NCBI RefSeq assembly: GCF_003576645.1
Contig: NC_044916.1
Coordinates: 36,752,530-36,816,529 of the forward strand
Source: Ipomoea triloba
Taxonomy: Eukaryota; Streptophyta; Magnoliopsida; Solanales; Convolvulaceae
Direction: 5' to 3'
DNA: 64,000 nucleotides
The position numbers and the translations under genes were made by a program. Below, in pieces: positions 33,031-44,060 of this stretch. The notes under the pieces were generated by a model. It had not been told where the DNA came from and did not search any database. It saw only the letters and a list, made by a program, of their open reading frames with translations. The number at the start of each line of letters is the position of its first letter. Positions within the stretch are counted from its first letter, which is position 1.

Positions 33031-33396
33031 GGAAAAAATGTCAAATAGACCACTGAACTTGTCGTTTTTGTGCAATTGGGCCATTGAACTTTAAAAGTGT
33101 GCAATTCAACCATCAAACAAGCAAAATTTGTGCAATTGGACCATTTTTACAAAAATTTTTAATTCAATTTGAGTTAAAAAATTTCAATATTGACTCCCAA
33201 CTAGTATGGTAGAAGAAAATGCCACTCTTAATACATATATGTTAGTAATATAATTGGATTTTACTAGAAAATTTTTGTAAAAATGGTTCAATTGCACAAA
33301 TTTTGCTTGTTTGATGGTTGAATTGCACACTTTTTAAGTTCAATGGCCCAATTGCACAAAAGCGATAAGTTCAGTGGCCTATTTGACACTTTTTCC
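33031..33396. mobile_element. Hairpin MITE with 9-bp target duplication (366 bp)
   Basis: Inverted arms of about 125 bp (33031-33160 and 33270-33396) start 'ggaaaaaatgtcaaatagac' and end with the complement. They surround a short AT-rich centre. The flanking 9-bp repeat 'aatataaaa' is at 33022-33030 and 33397-33405. This fits a Mutator-like non-autonomous element. Confidence 0.85.
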
Positions 33397-34046
33397 AATA
33401 TAAAAAAATAGATTGATAAAAGTATAATGTGTGAATTAATTGGCATAATTTTATGTGTAATAATTTGCATAATTATATGGATGTAATTCACAAGCATAAT
33501 AATATGTGAATTGAAATAATTATCATAATTTTGGACGTAATATGTGTATTACCAATTTTCTTAATTTATTAGATAAATTTATATTACGAAAAATATTAAT
33601 TCTTTAATTGTCATAGTTTTTAAGATTTTATTTAAAAGTAGTCAAAGGAAGTGCACGGATAATTGATATGTAGTATTATTTAAAGTAAAAAAATAAAATA
33701 AAATCATCATAAGAAGGTATTCTCTATGTTTAATCACCACAATAAATTTAGATGTTAAATACGATTGATAATTATCCCGGGTTATTTATATGGTAATTAC
33801 CATTACTGCTATCGTACTTAAATTAAATGATCTGAATCACCTTTCCACACCACCCACGTCGCTCTAAAGCCCAAGCAGTCTGCACCCTTTTTTTTTTTTG
33901 TGAAAAGTCTGCACCCTGCAATCCGTATTTTTTTTTGCAGATACGCGAGAAATGCCACAGACTGTATCATCCTTCATCCTGAGCACTTATATTTTGCCTC
34001 AGATAAAATATTGTTTTCATTCTTGAAAGCAATATTAATGATAGTA

Positions 34047-34187
34047 TCAATTTAGCCGTTTTTTTCCCATGTCTGTCAGGAGGCCTCTATAGGCTGGCTG
34101 TTGTTTCTGAACATCTAGCACAAATACTTCTTCTCCATCTTGTTTAAAGTCAAGCCCATGAAAGTGTAATTGAGGTTTGCCTTCCAT
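34047..34187 (-). CDS. Small unclassified ORF next to the palindrome
   Basis: A 46-codon frame starting MEGKPQLHFHGLDFKQDG on the minus strand. Its composition is less AT-biased than the surroundings. It ends where the left palindrome arm begins. I do not recognise it; it may be a captured exon fragment or chance. Confidence 0.2.
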   Translation of the reverse strand: MEGKPQLHFHGLDFKQDGEEVFVLDVQKQQPAYRGLLTDMGKKRLN

Positions 34188-34283
34188 GGGATGTTGCCTG
34201 GCACAGCTCCTCCCTCCCTCTAACTCTGATCTATATAAACTACTAAGAGGGAGGAGTAGTTCATTTCAATTTCTTTGCCCACC

Positions 34284-34819
34284 ATGAATACTCAAGAAAC
34301 AAATGTTCAAAACCAATGTGTTCAACGAGCTGTAGATCTAATCGTTGAAGGTGTACTTGATGCACCAGTACACCACGAGTACGCATTTCTGGTAAAATGT
34401 TTTAGAGTCACCCAACTGATTCTAACAACAGCTTGTTTGGCATTGAGCAATCTTGAAGCAACCGGGAGGTTCTCTGATCAGATGGGCAATAGGCTTGTAC
34501 TAGCCAGTTTCATCTTATCAGTACGTACTCATACCACTCCTTTAAGGTAGGAATAAATGCTTTAGAAGGAAGAGTCCCTTATTTCACCTTCTCTTTGGTA
34601 GATACCTGGCTTTCATCACTATGACATTGGACCTTGTCTTTGCCTTGCCTATTTACAAGGGAGCACTAAGCAGATACCATTTCCACATTCCCAGCATGTG
34701 CTTGGGTATTATGTTTGTTTGTTTGCTGGGTAGAACTCTAGATTTGCTGAGAATGGTATTAGAAGACTGTATCCATCCACAAGCTCGGGATGACGAGTCA
34801 CCAAATCCTGCCAGAGTAT
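34284..34819 (+). pseudogene. Small membrane-protein family member, frameshifted (palindrome left arm)
   Basis: It starts MNTQETNVQNQCVQRAVDL, runs through a hydrophobic segment (LILTTACLALSNLEATGRF) and LVLASFILS, then leaves frame at about 34520 ('gtacgtactcatacc') and stops at 34550. The remainder reappears in another frame as TLDLVFALP and CLGIMFVCLLGR and ends PNPARV at 34819. The homologue at 56860-57312 is open across this point, so an insertion of several bases broke this copy. Function of the family is unknown to me. Confidence 0.6.
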
Positions 34820-34832
34820 AGCCACCCATTCT

Positions 34833-35367
34833 GAGCTTGTAGATGGATACAGTCCTCCAATTCCATTCTCAGCAAATCTAGAGTTTTATCCAGCAAAAAG
34901 CAAACATAATACCCAAGCACATGCTGGGAATGTGGAAATGGCATCTGCTTAGTGCTCCCTCGTAAATAGGCAAGGCAGAGACAAGGTCCAATGCCATAGT
35001 GATGAAAACCAGGGTATCTACCAAAGAGAAGGTGAAATAAGGGACTCTTCCTTCTAAAGCATTTATTCCTACCTTAAAGGAGTGGAATGAGTACGTACTA
35101 ATAAGATGAAACTGGCTAGTACAAGCCTATTGCCCGTCTGATCACAGAACCTCTCGGTTGCTTCAAGATTGCTCAATGCCAAACAAGCTGTTGTTAGATT
35201 CAGTTGGGTGACTCTAAAACATTTTACCAGAAATGCGTACCTCGTGGTGTACTGGTGCATCAAGTACACCTTCAACGATTAGATCTACAGCTCGTTTTTT
35301 TTTTTTGAAAACATTCTACAGCTCGTTGAACACATTGATTTTGAACATTTGTTTCTTGAGTATTCAT
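34833..35367 (-). pseudogene. Small membrane-protein family member, frameshifted (palindrome right arm)
   Basis: Inverted partner of the left-arm copy, starting near 35367. It carries the same frameshift (its frame ends ...LVRTHSTPLR at 35069), so the lesion predates the inverted duplication. It also has the T-run insertion near 35295 within the N-terminal coding part. Confidence 0.6.
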
Positions 35368-35454
35368 GGTGTGCAAAGAAATTGAAATGAACTACTCCTC
35401 CCTCCTAGTAGTTTATATAGATCAGAGTTAGAAGGAGGGAAGAGCTGTGCCAGG

Positions 35455-35830
35455 CAACATCTAATGATGAGGGTGCTTGCCAAAGCCTTTTCTGAAGTGA
35501 CGAACTGATCGTCAATAGCCTTGAGCAATGCTCGGACATCCTTATGCTTTTCACTAACAGAACCCCGAATCCCATTAGATATTTTCGCCTTGATGTACAT
35601 TGCGCTGAGCCGATTGGATCGATCCCATCGCTCATATAGCGCAACCTCATCTTGGGTACTTTCCTTAGTGGGGACAGGCGGTTGCTCATTGTGAATAGCG
35701 TAGTCCAAGTCTTTCCACCCTAGATTAAGAAGAATAGTTTCCTTCCACATTTTATAGTTGTCGCCCCTAAGTTCTGGAACTTCGATGTTCAAATCTGTGT
35801 GAGTAACGGATTGAGATGCTGTAAAGGTAA
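35455..35830 (-). pseudogene. Copia-type gag (UBN2-like) fragment
   Basis: The minus-strand frame reads VPELRGDNYKMWKETILLNL, then DRSNRLSAMYIKAKISNGIR and EKALASTLIIR. These are the hallmarks of the N-terminal gag of plant Ty1/copia elements. It is cut off exactly where the palindrome's right arm begins. No pol domain is visible in the window. Upstream of it (35920-36150) the phrase 'attgcctgtgggctaaatt' occurs three times, probably element leader sequence. Confidence 0.7.
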
Positions 35831-35899
35831 AGGTTTGGATTAGAATTTTGAGGCATGAATAGAATTGAATTGCATACATTACCAATGTAAATGATGCAT

Positions 35900-36150
35900 A
35901 TCCAAAATCCGAATGCAATAAAAATTGCCTGTGGGCTAAATTTTTACGCAAAATGGACCTTGTAAAATTAGAATAGAAATGAGATGGGTACAAGGTTGAA
36001 TTTCTATTCTCAATGTTAAAAAACTACCAAAAACTATATGCCGACACATAATTGCCTGTGGGCTAAATTATGGTCATAGTTTGGTATTTTAACCTGATCA
36101 ATCATATAAATATAACAAAATTGCCTGTGGGCTAAATTTCATTATATTAA
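35900..36150. repeat. Three-copy motif in the copia leader
   Basis: 'aattgcctgtgggctaaatt' occurs near 35923, 36050 and 36119 in the same orientation, separated by about 70-130 bp of otherwise different sequence. Confidence 0.7.
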
Positions 36151-37020
36151 GTATGATTAATCACAATTGATGCCTAAACTTTATGCGATTTCGGAAAAAC
36201 TTGATGTACAATGTTAATTAAATTAAGGATGCTGTGGCTACTCCTTAATCAACTAAAAGTGTACTATCGCATCGGCATAGATTTTGAAAAGGCAAAACAA
36301 ATTATGCAATTAACATGATATGCAATTCCCAAGTATACTCCCAGGAAAGTTGGTTGAGCTAAGGCCATTAAAAACCAACTCCTTAGACAGAGTAGGATTT
36401 CAAGGGAACTTGTAGCACATTGGCTAATTTTCAAGTTTGCTTCCCAAGAAACTTTCCCCGGGTCATGCAATTTCACATTATAGCAAAATTGTTCTGAAGG
36501 TGTTAACGATGTTCACGGTTTAGAAAAAGGCTTTAAGGATAGGTGAACTTTGAACTTAACGTACTACCTTCAGGCACTACTGTAGTTGTACTAAACTATA
36601 TGTACTATGTAATATGCTAAAGTCCAATAACCTTAAGGAATTTCACTAATTCTTAAATATGCTTTTCTAAGGCATAAAATAAAATTGCATAATTAAAAAA
36701 TAAATATTATGCTAATGGACATAAAACGCATATTACAATAACATAAAGTTCATATTATACAAGAAATTGCACAAAACATTATAGCAATTCAATAAATATG
36801 AACATAACAAATAATATAATTTAAATTCAATTTGCAATTTTGAATGAAAATTTCAATTAAAGACTATAATTTTCAAAACAAATTGTATATTGAATAAAAA
36901 TAATATATGCATTGTTAAGTAGAAGGCCCAATATAATTAAACAAAAGTATATACATATGATAAACCAGAATAGTATATAAAAGGCCCAATTAAAACATTT
37001 TTTTTAATAAAGGGCCAGGC
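36151..37020. other. AT-rich intergenic stretch
   Basis: No gene seen. Very AT-rich, possibly the remainder of the copia leader or LTR. Confidence 0.4.
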
Positions 37021-37600
37021 CCAAAAGTGGATCCGACCCAAGTTGCAGAAACACAAAACCAAAAAACCTAGCTGCTTTGAGATTAAACTCCCGCAGCCAA
37101 CGCAAACAAAGAGAGAAAAAACGATCGGAAAGGGAACGGCCCCGGCAGAATCGTGCCGCAAGCCAGCGCTGACGCCGCCTTCCGCCGTCCGGCGACCGCC
37201 GTCCGCGAAACGAAGTCGCGTCATCTTCAAGCTTCATCGCCGGCATCGCCAATTTCTCGCCCGAAGCCTGCTTCGCCGCCGCTCTCCACCCGGACGCAAG
37301 ACCCAGCGCCGCCGCCGGCATCACCGGATCGAAGAGCAAAACGCGAAACGAAGCCCAAAAACGGAGATACAACAGGTTTTTTTTTTTTTTTTTTTTTAAA
37401 ACTGTTTCTCTGTTCGGCCACCGCCATCATGGAGGTCGCCGAAAAAGGAAAAACCAACGGCGACCGCCGCCCAATGGCAGTTGTGGTCGCCGGAAAGGAA
37501 AATGGGGATGTACCGGCGGCCGTCCAAATCCTTCACGGTTTGCCGGTCAGAATCCCATTCACCTCATTTTTTGTTTGTTTTTTTTTTTTTTAAACGAATG
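37020..37600. other. GC-rich stretch with short overlapping frames
   Basis: Rich in CGCCGCC-type text. Frames exist on both strands, including MEVAEKGKTNGDRRPMAVVV on the plus strand from 37430. T runs at about 37378 and 37577 interrupt it. No domain is recognised; possible relic first exon or transposon leader. Confidence 0.3.
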
Positions 37601-37634
37601 GCCTTCAATAGCCATAATATGGTATATTAAAATC

Positions 37635-37870
37635 AGATATTGTAACGGTTGTTGTTACAACCGTTACAAAAGCCTATATTGATGGTTCAATAGGCTATAT
37701 AAGAAGGGTCCCTCACTGCGCAGGTTACTGCTTGATACACCATCTAAATTGAACCTGAGACAAGTGGGAGCCATTCTACCAGACACTTTGCAAGAATACT
37801 GACACTATCAACACATACAACAGCATCAAGCAAAGGCAATTCTAAAGACAACTATGGCTGGAGGTTAGTC
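37635..37870 (+). promoter_or_regulatory. Orphan promoter and 5' leader
   Basis: Two inverted MYB-type motifs (taacggttg, caaccgtta; 37643-37672) resemble mitotic MSA elements. They are followed by a TATA-like 'ggctatataagaagg' near 37693, a leader, and ATGGCTGGAG at 37854 directly before a GTTAGT donor-like sequence. No second exon was found. It may be a retroelement LTR promoter or a truncated gene's first exon. Confidence 0.35.
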
Positions 37871-38339
37871 TTATATTGTTAATGCTTACACTTACCTGCA
37901 ATTGTAACAGCAGCAGCGAGGCGGCGACCGACCATCAGGCGGAGGTGGAAGCATAAGCGGGGTGGAGGCAGAGTCGCAGACTCGTATCCTTTTAAGCTGA
38001 GGGATATGGTTACAGAAGCTATGCCAAAGTATGAAGTGTATTATCATTGGTCAATAGAGTGATCTTAGGAAAACAACTACTGACTTATATACATATAGGA
38101 AAAAGACGAAACAGACTGCACATATCAAATGACATATGTGACACTGGACTTGAAATATGATGCAGCCTTAGTTTCTTCTTCTCGATACGACTTCACCATG
38201 CTGCCCTCAATCAGACAAGCAATCAATCATGCGTAGATCAGCTTTTGATGTCTTCCAGTCTTCCTTTTTTCTTTGTCCAAGGAAAAGCATGCGTTCAATG
38301 CCTAGAAGTTAAGGCTTTACTTCTTATTTGTCCAAGGAA

Positions 38340-38545
38340 CATTTATTAGTATGGAGGTTGTTGTCTGTGTGAGACAGCAGCAGAAACTATTGGACATTTG
38401 TTCTGTGAATACCCAATGGTTACTCAACTTTGGACTGGTTTTGAGGACTTGTTGGATACCTGTGTTAGCTCTTGGACAAAAGCTTATGTTTCTTCATCTG
38501 TTTCGACACCTGTTGTTCCCAGTAATGCTCCTCCACTCGGTTATT
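38340..38545 (+). pseudogene. LINE reverse-transcriptase zinc-binding (zf-RVT) fragment
   Basis: One frame reads CCLCETAAETIGHLFCEYPM then TQLWTGF, the Cys/His motif found near the C-terminus of plant LINE polyproteins. Short and isolated. Confidence 0.6.
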
Positions 38546-39017
38546 TAAAAATGTAATGTCCACCGGAAAGAAGAGAGATCACATTTGAGTCACGGTCAAT
38601 CCAAAAGTCAAATCTGCACGTGGCTCTTACGTTAATTACAAAAATGTCTCTGCCACACCTTAATTACAAAAATGTCACTGCCACACCTTAAGCGTCCGGT
38701 GTTTAAACTTCGGATGCATATTCTTCACATGTATATGATTGATTTTGTACTAGTCTGTCCTTGATCGATCAATCGACAATTATTGTTAAAGTGAGGAATT
38801 TGATTTTTTAAGAATTATTTCTACAAAATCTATTATTTGCTCGTGACAAAAAGTGTCAGTTTCTCTAGAATATATAAAATATTGTCTTCATTGAATAATG
38901 AATATTTTTTTTGAAATTATTTATATTATTTAATAGATAATAAACGTTTGATGAAAGAAAAAAAAGTGTTTAATTGATTGATCCCAATAACTCTTGCAGT
39001 TTTAAATGGATCGGAGT

Positions 39018-40754
39018 TCAAACATCCATCTTTTTAGAGTTGGGAACTGACATAAATAATCGTTCTATTTCAGCTAAATCCCACTCTAAAAGTTCCTTAT
39101 TCTCCGACCCATCCAAGGATTTAAGAGATTGCTTCCACGACCCCAAAGATCCCATACTCTTCGGCCACTCCCAGATTACACAAGGGGGCGGCAGGGCTGG
39201 TGTGGTTTTTGAAGAGAGGTTTTTTGACTTATAATGAGGATGAAGCACAGTCCCAACGAAGAGAATGGCACCACTAAAATCTTCTCGAATGGCAAACAGA
39301 AAGGGATGGTCAGCCACAAAGTCTGTTTTATCTTCTTTCTCTATCCTGAAACCTGCTCCAGGCGGCATTAAAGAAACCGAAACAGCTGCGGCTTCTGTTC
39401 CTCCCTCATTAACCTCAATAAATGATTTTTGCAGGATTTTGGAAACATAGAGATCGGAACTCACCGGTGAATCCACCATCTCAGTGAGACCCCCACCCCT
39501 GGGATTGAACGGCACCTTCACCCCAAGCTCCCCCAGAACTCTTGAAACCTCAAACTGGAAAGAAATTTGGAATTTTGGGATCCGAAACTTTCCCACTGAG
39601 ACTAGTTTGGTAGGGAGATGGCGCTCTAGAAACCCAGATTCAGAGCTCGCTTTTTCCAGCAAAGATGGCAGTCCATCCATGGCGTCAGGCAGAAAGAAGT
39701 ACATGGAGAATCTACGACGCTTATTATCATCATTGCCTTTATTATAAGATAGTTTTAAGACTTTGAAACCACTGAATGCTTTCACATACTGCTTCTCACA
39801 GGTTCTCATGAAGGGGACTTGTATAGAGCTCCCATTAAGGAGGTGGAATTCGTGATCCTGCGTCTTCGATTCATTAAACTTGTTAGACCAATCTCCTTTA
39901 AAATACAGTGCACTTGCAAAAATGAGCCTTATTGTATCGTCGATTGCATTGGGAGGAAGTAAGTTGTTGATAAGACCTTTAGTTTCTTTCTCAGCCCACG
40001 AATTCACTTGATCAGCCACTTCACTTGCCTGGACAATCAACAACAACATCATATCATACTTATCTTTAATTTATATATGTATATATAATTAATCAACAGG
40101 TTAACCAGATCAAATTGTTTACCTCAAATCTCTATTTTTTTCTATTTTAAAAATGTTGTTACAGTGTGAATTTACTATTCATTCATATATATTTTTTTCA
40201 TTTCTCCAAATTTTAAGAAAAAATAGTTATTCTCTAAGATCTAAAATCATATGAAGAACAATTCATATTTTTCAATTTAAAAATAATAATAATTCTATGA
40301 AACAAGTTTTTCATTTCTCTAATTTTTCCTCTTACTAAATTAAACCTATGAATCAAACCTTGTTTCGAAAATCAACGGATTCAGAAGTGGCCTTGTAAAC
40401 AGTGTCCACCACATGCTTGAATGATGGCTTCAACGGCAGAGTGCGGTCGATCCACAAACCGTTGGCCACCGACAAGCATGGGCCGCCGGTAAGACTGCCG
40501 TCTACACGTATATTGTCAACGATCTGAGAGTAAAATGTGTTGAGATCGTCGATGGAGTCTGTCTTGAGAAAAGCGAGGAGTTCGTCACGAGTTGGGGAAT
40601 TGGAGCCGACGGCGATGAGACTCAAGATGACGTTAATGGAGAGAGGAGAGAAAACTAGGTTAGAATCTCCTTCGGCCTGTGTAAAGAAGACGTGCTTAGC
40701 TAGCTTTAATGAAAGATCCACCTGATTCGTGATCGATTTACTGTTAACGTCCAT
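39018..40754 (-). CDS. Plant serpin A1 (with C-terminal extension)
   Basis: Serpins trap proteases by cleavage of an exposed reactive-centre loop (RCL). Two exons, 40754-40359 and 40028-39018, in phase 0, the usual plant serpin layout; 468 residues. I chose MDVNSKSITNQVDLSLKLAK as start because the B genes begin there; a 12-residue upstream in-frame extension (ATG at 40790) exists. Conserved: NLVFSPLSINVILSLIA, FASALYFKGDW, the hinge [11 protein letters not shown] and [14 protein letters not shown]. The RCL centre reads SLMPPGAGFR, about two residues longer than in Arabidopsis Serpin1, so P1 is uncertain. After the fold's normal end (FVGTVLHPH) about 70 further residues follow, rich in Ser/Pro and then acidic (ELLEWDLAEIERLF); most plant serpins lack this. 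Confidence 0.88.
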
Positions 40755-41517
40755 GTTTGCCTCGGGGAACGAAGAATTGAAGACGTGCACTGCTTTTAGG
40801 TTTCTTCAACATCCCAACACTATTTATGGCAGTTTTTTAGAGCTTTTATCGTTAAAGCGGATAGCTAGGCAATCCTGACAATGACCAAGTTCCACCGTTC
40901 CTCGTCATAAAATTTATAAGCACATCTTGCTATTTTTATGAGGGGGGACTAAACACATCTTATGAAAACAATGAAAAAGGTGTACTCTTTTTTTGAAAAC
41001 TGAAAAAGGTGTACTCTAATGCAACGTAATTCACCAACCAAGATTGCGCAATGGCCATTAAACCAAGATTGAATTTAGGGAAAAAGGCATTTTTAGTGTC
41101 CCTGAATTATTGTTAACGTAGGAAATTTAGTTCCACAAAAATTATTTTTACCATAAATAATTTTTTTAAAACAAAAATAAGAATATCATTACTCAAGATC
41201 AGTACGTTACAAATAAATCATTCCTCAGAGATGAAAACATCAGAAAACTCGGTAATTAAATCTTTTACATCAGCAAAGATAAGATGAAATTGTATTTCGG
41301 GGAATTAATGGGGTGTTTGGTTGGTTGTAATTGAAATTTCTTATTCAACAGACAATACACGCATGCCTTTAAATGTCATTTTACATGATTACATCTACTT
41401 AGTTACCAGTAAATAGCTAATTTATCAAACAATTTTATAACTCATTAATACAATCAAATTAGTCAAACAATTAAGACAAACAACCATCAACTACTAGCTA
41501 AACCAATCAGCTATCGA
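40755..41517. other. Spacer between serpins A1 and B1
   Basis: Contains the A1 promoter, including an 'atttatggcagttttt' segment related to the minisatellite unit, and the B1 3' flank. A counterpart lies at 51904-52400 in module 2. No gene seen. Confidence 0.6.
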
Positions 41518-42925
41518 CTATTGGCCGTTTGGGAACACCCCCATATAATGGGGATGAAGCACAGTCCCAACGAAGAGAATGGCACCACTAAAATCTTCTC
41601 GAATAGCAAACAGGAAGGGATGGTCAGCCACAAAGTCTGTCTTATCTTCTTTCTCTACCATGCAACATGTATACATCACACCAAATGAAACACCTACGGC
41701 TTCTGTTCCTCCCTCATTAACCTCAATAAACGATCCGTGCAGGATTTTTGAAACATACAACTCAGAACCCTCCGGTGAATCCACCATCTCAGTCAGACCC
41801 CCACCCGTGGGATTGAACGGCGTCACCACCCCAAGCTCCTCCAGAACTCTTGAACCTTCAAACTGGAAATATATTTGGAATTTTGGGATCAGAAACTTGC
41901 CCATTGAAACCATATGGGTAGGGAGGTGGCGCTCTATAAAGCTAGATTCAGAGCTCGTTTTTTCCAGCAAAGATGGCAGTCCATCCATGGCGTCAGGCAG
42001 AAAGAAGGACATGGAGAAACTACGACGCTCCTTATAATCATTGCCTCGATTATAAGATAGTTTTAAGACTTTGAAACCACTGAATGCTTTCACAGATTGC
42101 TTCAAATAGTTGCTCATGAAGGGGACTTGTATAGAGCTTCCATTAAGGAGGTGGAACTCGTGATCCTTCGTCATCGATGCATCAAACTCTCTCCAAGCTC
42201 CATTAAAATACAATGCACTTGTAAAAAGGAGCCGTGTTCTATTGTTAACTGCACTGGGAGGAAGTATGTGGTTGATACGACTTTTAGTTTTTTTTTCAAC
42301 CCACAAATTCACTTCATCAACCACTTGGCTTGCCTAGACAATCAACAACATCTGTCAAACTTTAATTTCTGTCATAATTAATGATCAGGTTAAATGAATT
42401 CTCCAAATTCTAAAAACATGAAGAATAATCCTTACTCCATATTTTTCAATTAAAAAAATAATAATTTAATTAAAGAAGTTTTTCATTTTTCTCATTTCCC
42501 CCTTACTAAATCAACCCTAAGAATCTTACCTTGTGCCGAAAATCAACTGATTCAGATGCGGCTTTATAAACAGTATCCACCACATGCTTGAATGAAGGCT
42601 TTATTGGGAGAGTCCGGTCCATCCACAAACCGTTTGCCACCGACAAGCTTGGGCCGCCAGTAAGGCTGCCGTCTACCAGTATATAGCCCACGATCTGAGA
42701 GTAAAATGTGTTGAGGTCGTCGGTGGAGTCCGACTTTAGAAAAGCGAGGAGCTGGTCGCGAGTTGGGGAATCTGAACCAACGGCAATGAGACTCAAGATG
42801 ACGTTAATGGATAGAGGAGAGAAAACTAGGTTGGAATCTCCTCCGGCCTCTGTAGAGAAGATGTGATTCGCTAGCTTTAATGAAAGATCCACCTGATTCT
42901 TGATCGATTCACGGTTAACGTCCAT
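41518..42925 (-). CDS. Plant serpin B1
   Basis: Exons 42925-42530 and 42333-41518, phase 0, 403 residues. It starts MDVNRESIKNQVDLSLKLAN and ends HPHYMGVFPNGQ without the long tail of A1. Serpin signatures are intact (NLVFSPLSINVILSLIAVG, NEGGTEAVGVS hinge, [20 protein letters not shown]). The RCL after the hinge reads SFGVMYTCCMVEKED. Counted 14 residues from the hinge Thr, P1-P1' would be Cys-Cys, unlike the Leu-Arg of Arabidopsis Serpin1. This is the only undamaged B gene of the three. One residue is missing at NGAWREFDA relative to the B2 copy. Confidence 0.88.
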
Positions 42926-42959
42926 GTTTGCCTACCTCTGGTGGGAAGAAGACGTGCAC

Positions 42960-43497
42960 TGCTCTTAGGTTTCTTTAAAATCCCTATACAATTTATAGCA
43001 GTTTTTAGAGATTTTATCATTAAAGCACGTCGGTCGGGTGGGACCAAATTTGGATGGGTCATAAATGTATTAAACTCGTCAAAGTGGGTCGGTGAGTGGA
43101 ACCATATACAATTTATGGCAGTTTTTAGAGCTTTTACTGTTAAAGCACGTCGACGGGTGGGACCGAATTTTGATGTGCCATAAATGTATAAAACTTGTCA
43201 AAGTGGGTCGGTGAGTGGGACCGTATACAATCTATGGCAATTTTTAGAGCTTTTATTGTAAAAGCACGTCGGCCGGGTGGGACCAAATTTTGATGGGCCA
43301 TAAATGTATAAAAACTCGTCAAAGTGGGTCGGTGAACAATTTATGGCAGTTTTTAGAGTTTTTACCATTAAAGCATGTCGGCGGAATGGGACCGAATTTT
43401 GATGGGCCATAAATGTATAAAACTCGTCAAAGTGGGTCGGTGAGTGGGACCGTATACAATTTATGGCAGTTTTTAGAGCTTTTATCGTTAAAGCACT
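42960..43497. repeat. 120-bp minisatellite, array 1 (about 5 copies)
   Basis: The 'taaagca(c/t)gtcgg'-type landmark recurs at about 43022, 43142, 43261, 43370 and 43490 (periods 120, 119, 109, 120). The unit includes 'atttatggcagtttttagag', a variable 'gtgggaccgaattttgatg' and 'ctcgtcaaagtgggtcggtg'. It begins immediately upstream of the B1 start codon. Confidence 0.95.
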
Positions 43498-43499
43498 GT

Positions 43500-43680
43500 T
43501 AGACAAGTTTAACTAAAAAGGAAGAGAAAACAAACAGCATTGGTTTTCACCATTGACTAGAGGTGTCAAATAGATCAATGAGTCTGGAATTTATACACAA
43601 TTTGAGTGAGTCAACTCTGCTTGGTCCATTTATTACAATGGGCAGATTAGGACTAGCCATGTTTTGTTAATACATTCTCA
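43500..43680. repeat. Dispersed repeat shared with the ADR1 downstream region (copy 2)
   Basis: Matches 32140-32310 over about 170 bp ('ttgactagaggtgtcaaata', 'ttacaatgggcagattagga'). It abuts the last minisatellite copy. Confidence 0.75.
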
Positions 43681-43741
43681 GCCTATTGTAATTCGGTTCA
43701 TTTTGATGCTTTAATATAAGTTGATTTTGATTTTTTTTTTA

Positions 43742-43893
43742 AAGGAACATTTATTAGTGGTATTAATTGTTTATTACGGAGTATATAATAATATAAACAC
43801 ACATTTTTTATTTTTTATTTTAAGGAACATTTATTAGTGGTATTAATTGTTTATTACGGAATATCTAATAATATAAACACACATTTTTTATTA
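43742..43893. repeat. Two-copy direct repeat, about 80 bp
   Basis: 'ggaacatttattagtggtat' through 'aacacacattttttatt' occurs twice in a row, differing by only a few bases. Confidence 0.85.
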
Positions 43894-44060
43894 AATTATA
43901 TACACACAACGATGCAATGCCGATCACCCCACCTTACGCGTATGGTGTTTAAACTTCAGACGCAGATTCTTCACATGTATATGATTGATTTTGTACTAGT
44001 GTGTCTTTTTTTTTTTTAATATTTGATGGAGGGGGGAAACCCAAGTGATATACATAGGTC

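Larger units (their letters stand above)
34189..35462. repeat. Large near-perfect palindrome (about 600-bp arms, 46-bp spacer)
   Basis: The left arm (34189-34786) and right arm (34833-35462) are reverse complements at roughly 95% identity by eye, separated by about 46 bp (34787-34832). The right arm carries an extra stretch near 35290-35325 with a T run and a repeated 'ctacagctcg'. Each arm holds a TATA-like 'gatctatataaactacta' and a copy of a small membrane-protein gene, so the two copies converge. A transcript crossing the centre would fold into a long double-stranded hairpin. Confidence 0.9.
38560..43500. repeat. Serpin module 1 (A gene, B gene, minisatellite)
   Basis: This segment recurs at about 43.87-56.4 kb (module 2, with a LINE inserted) and 58.43-62.17 kb (module 3, with deletions). 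Shared landmarks in order: 'ttcttcacatgtatatgatt', the A serpin, 'aggggggactaaacac' spacer, the B serpin, and the 120-bp repeat array. Nearly identical coding sequence shows recent tandem duplication. Confidence 0.9.

Noticed and set aside
39265..39747. Plus-strand frames opposite the serpin exons (also at 41579, 50433, 50652, 52507 and 59921)
   Set aside because: Antisense shadows of conserved serpin coding sequence.
40755..40790. Serpin A1 start at the upstream ATG (MHVFNSSFPEAN)
   Set aside because: The B copies begin at MDVN and family N-termini start there; the extension may be leader. Left as an alternative.
43140..43506. Repeated frames reading like ALKTAINCIRSHSPTHFDEFY across all minisatellite arrays
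   Set aside because: They arise because the 120-bp unit is a multiple of three and lacks stops in some frames. Start, length and frame vary with the array and there is no family match.
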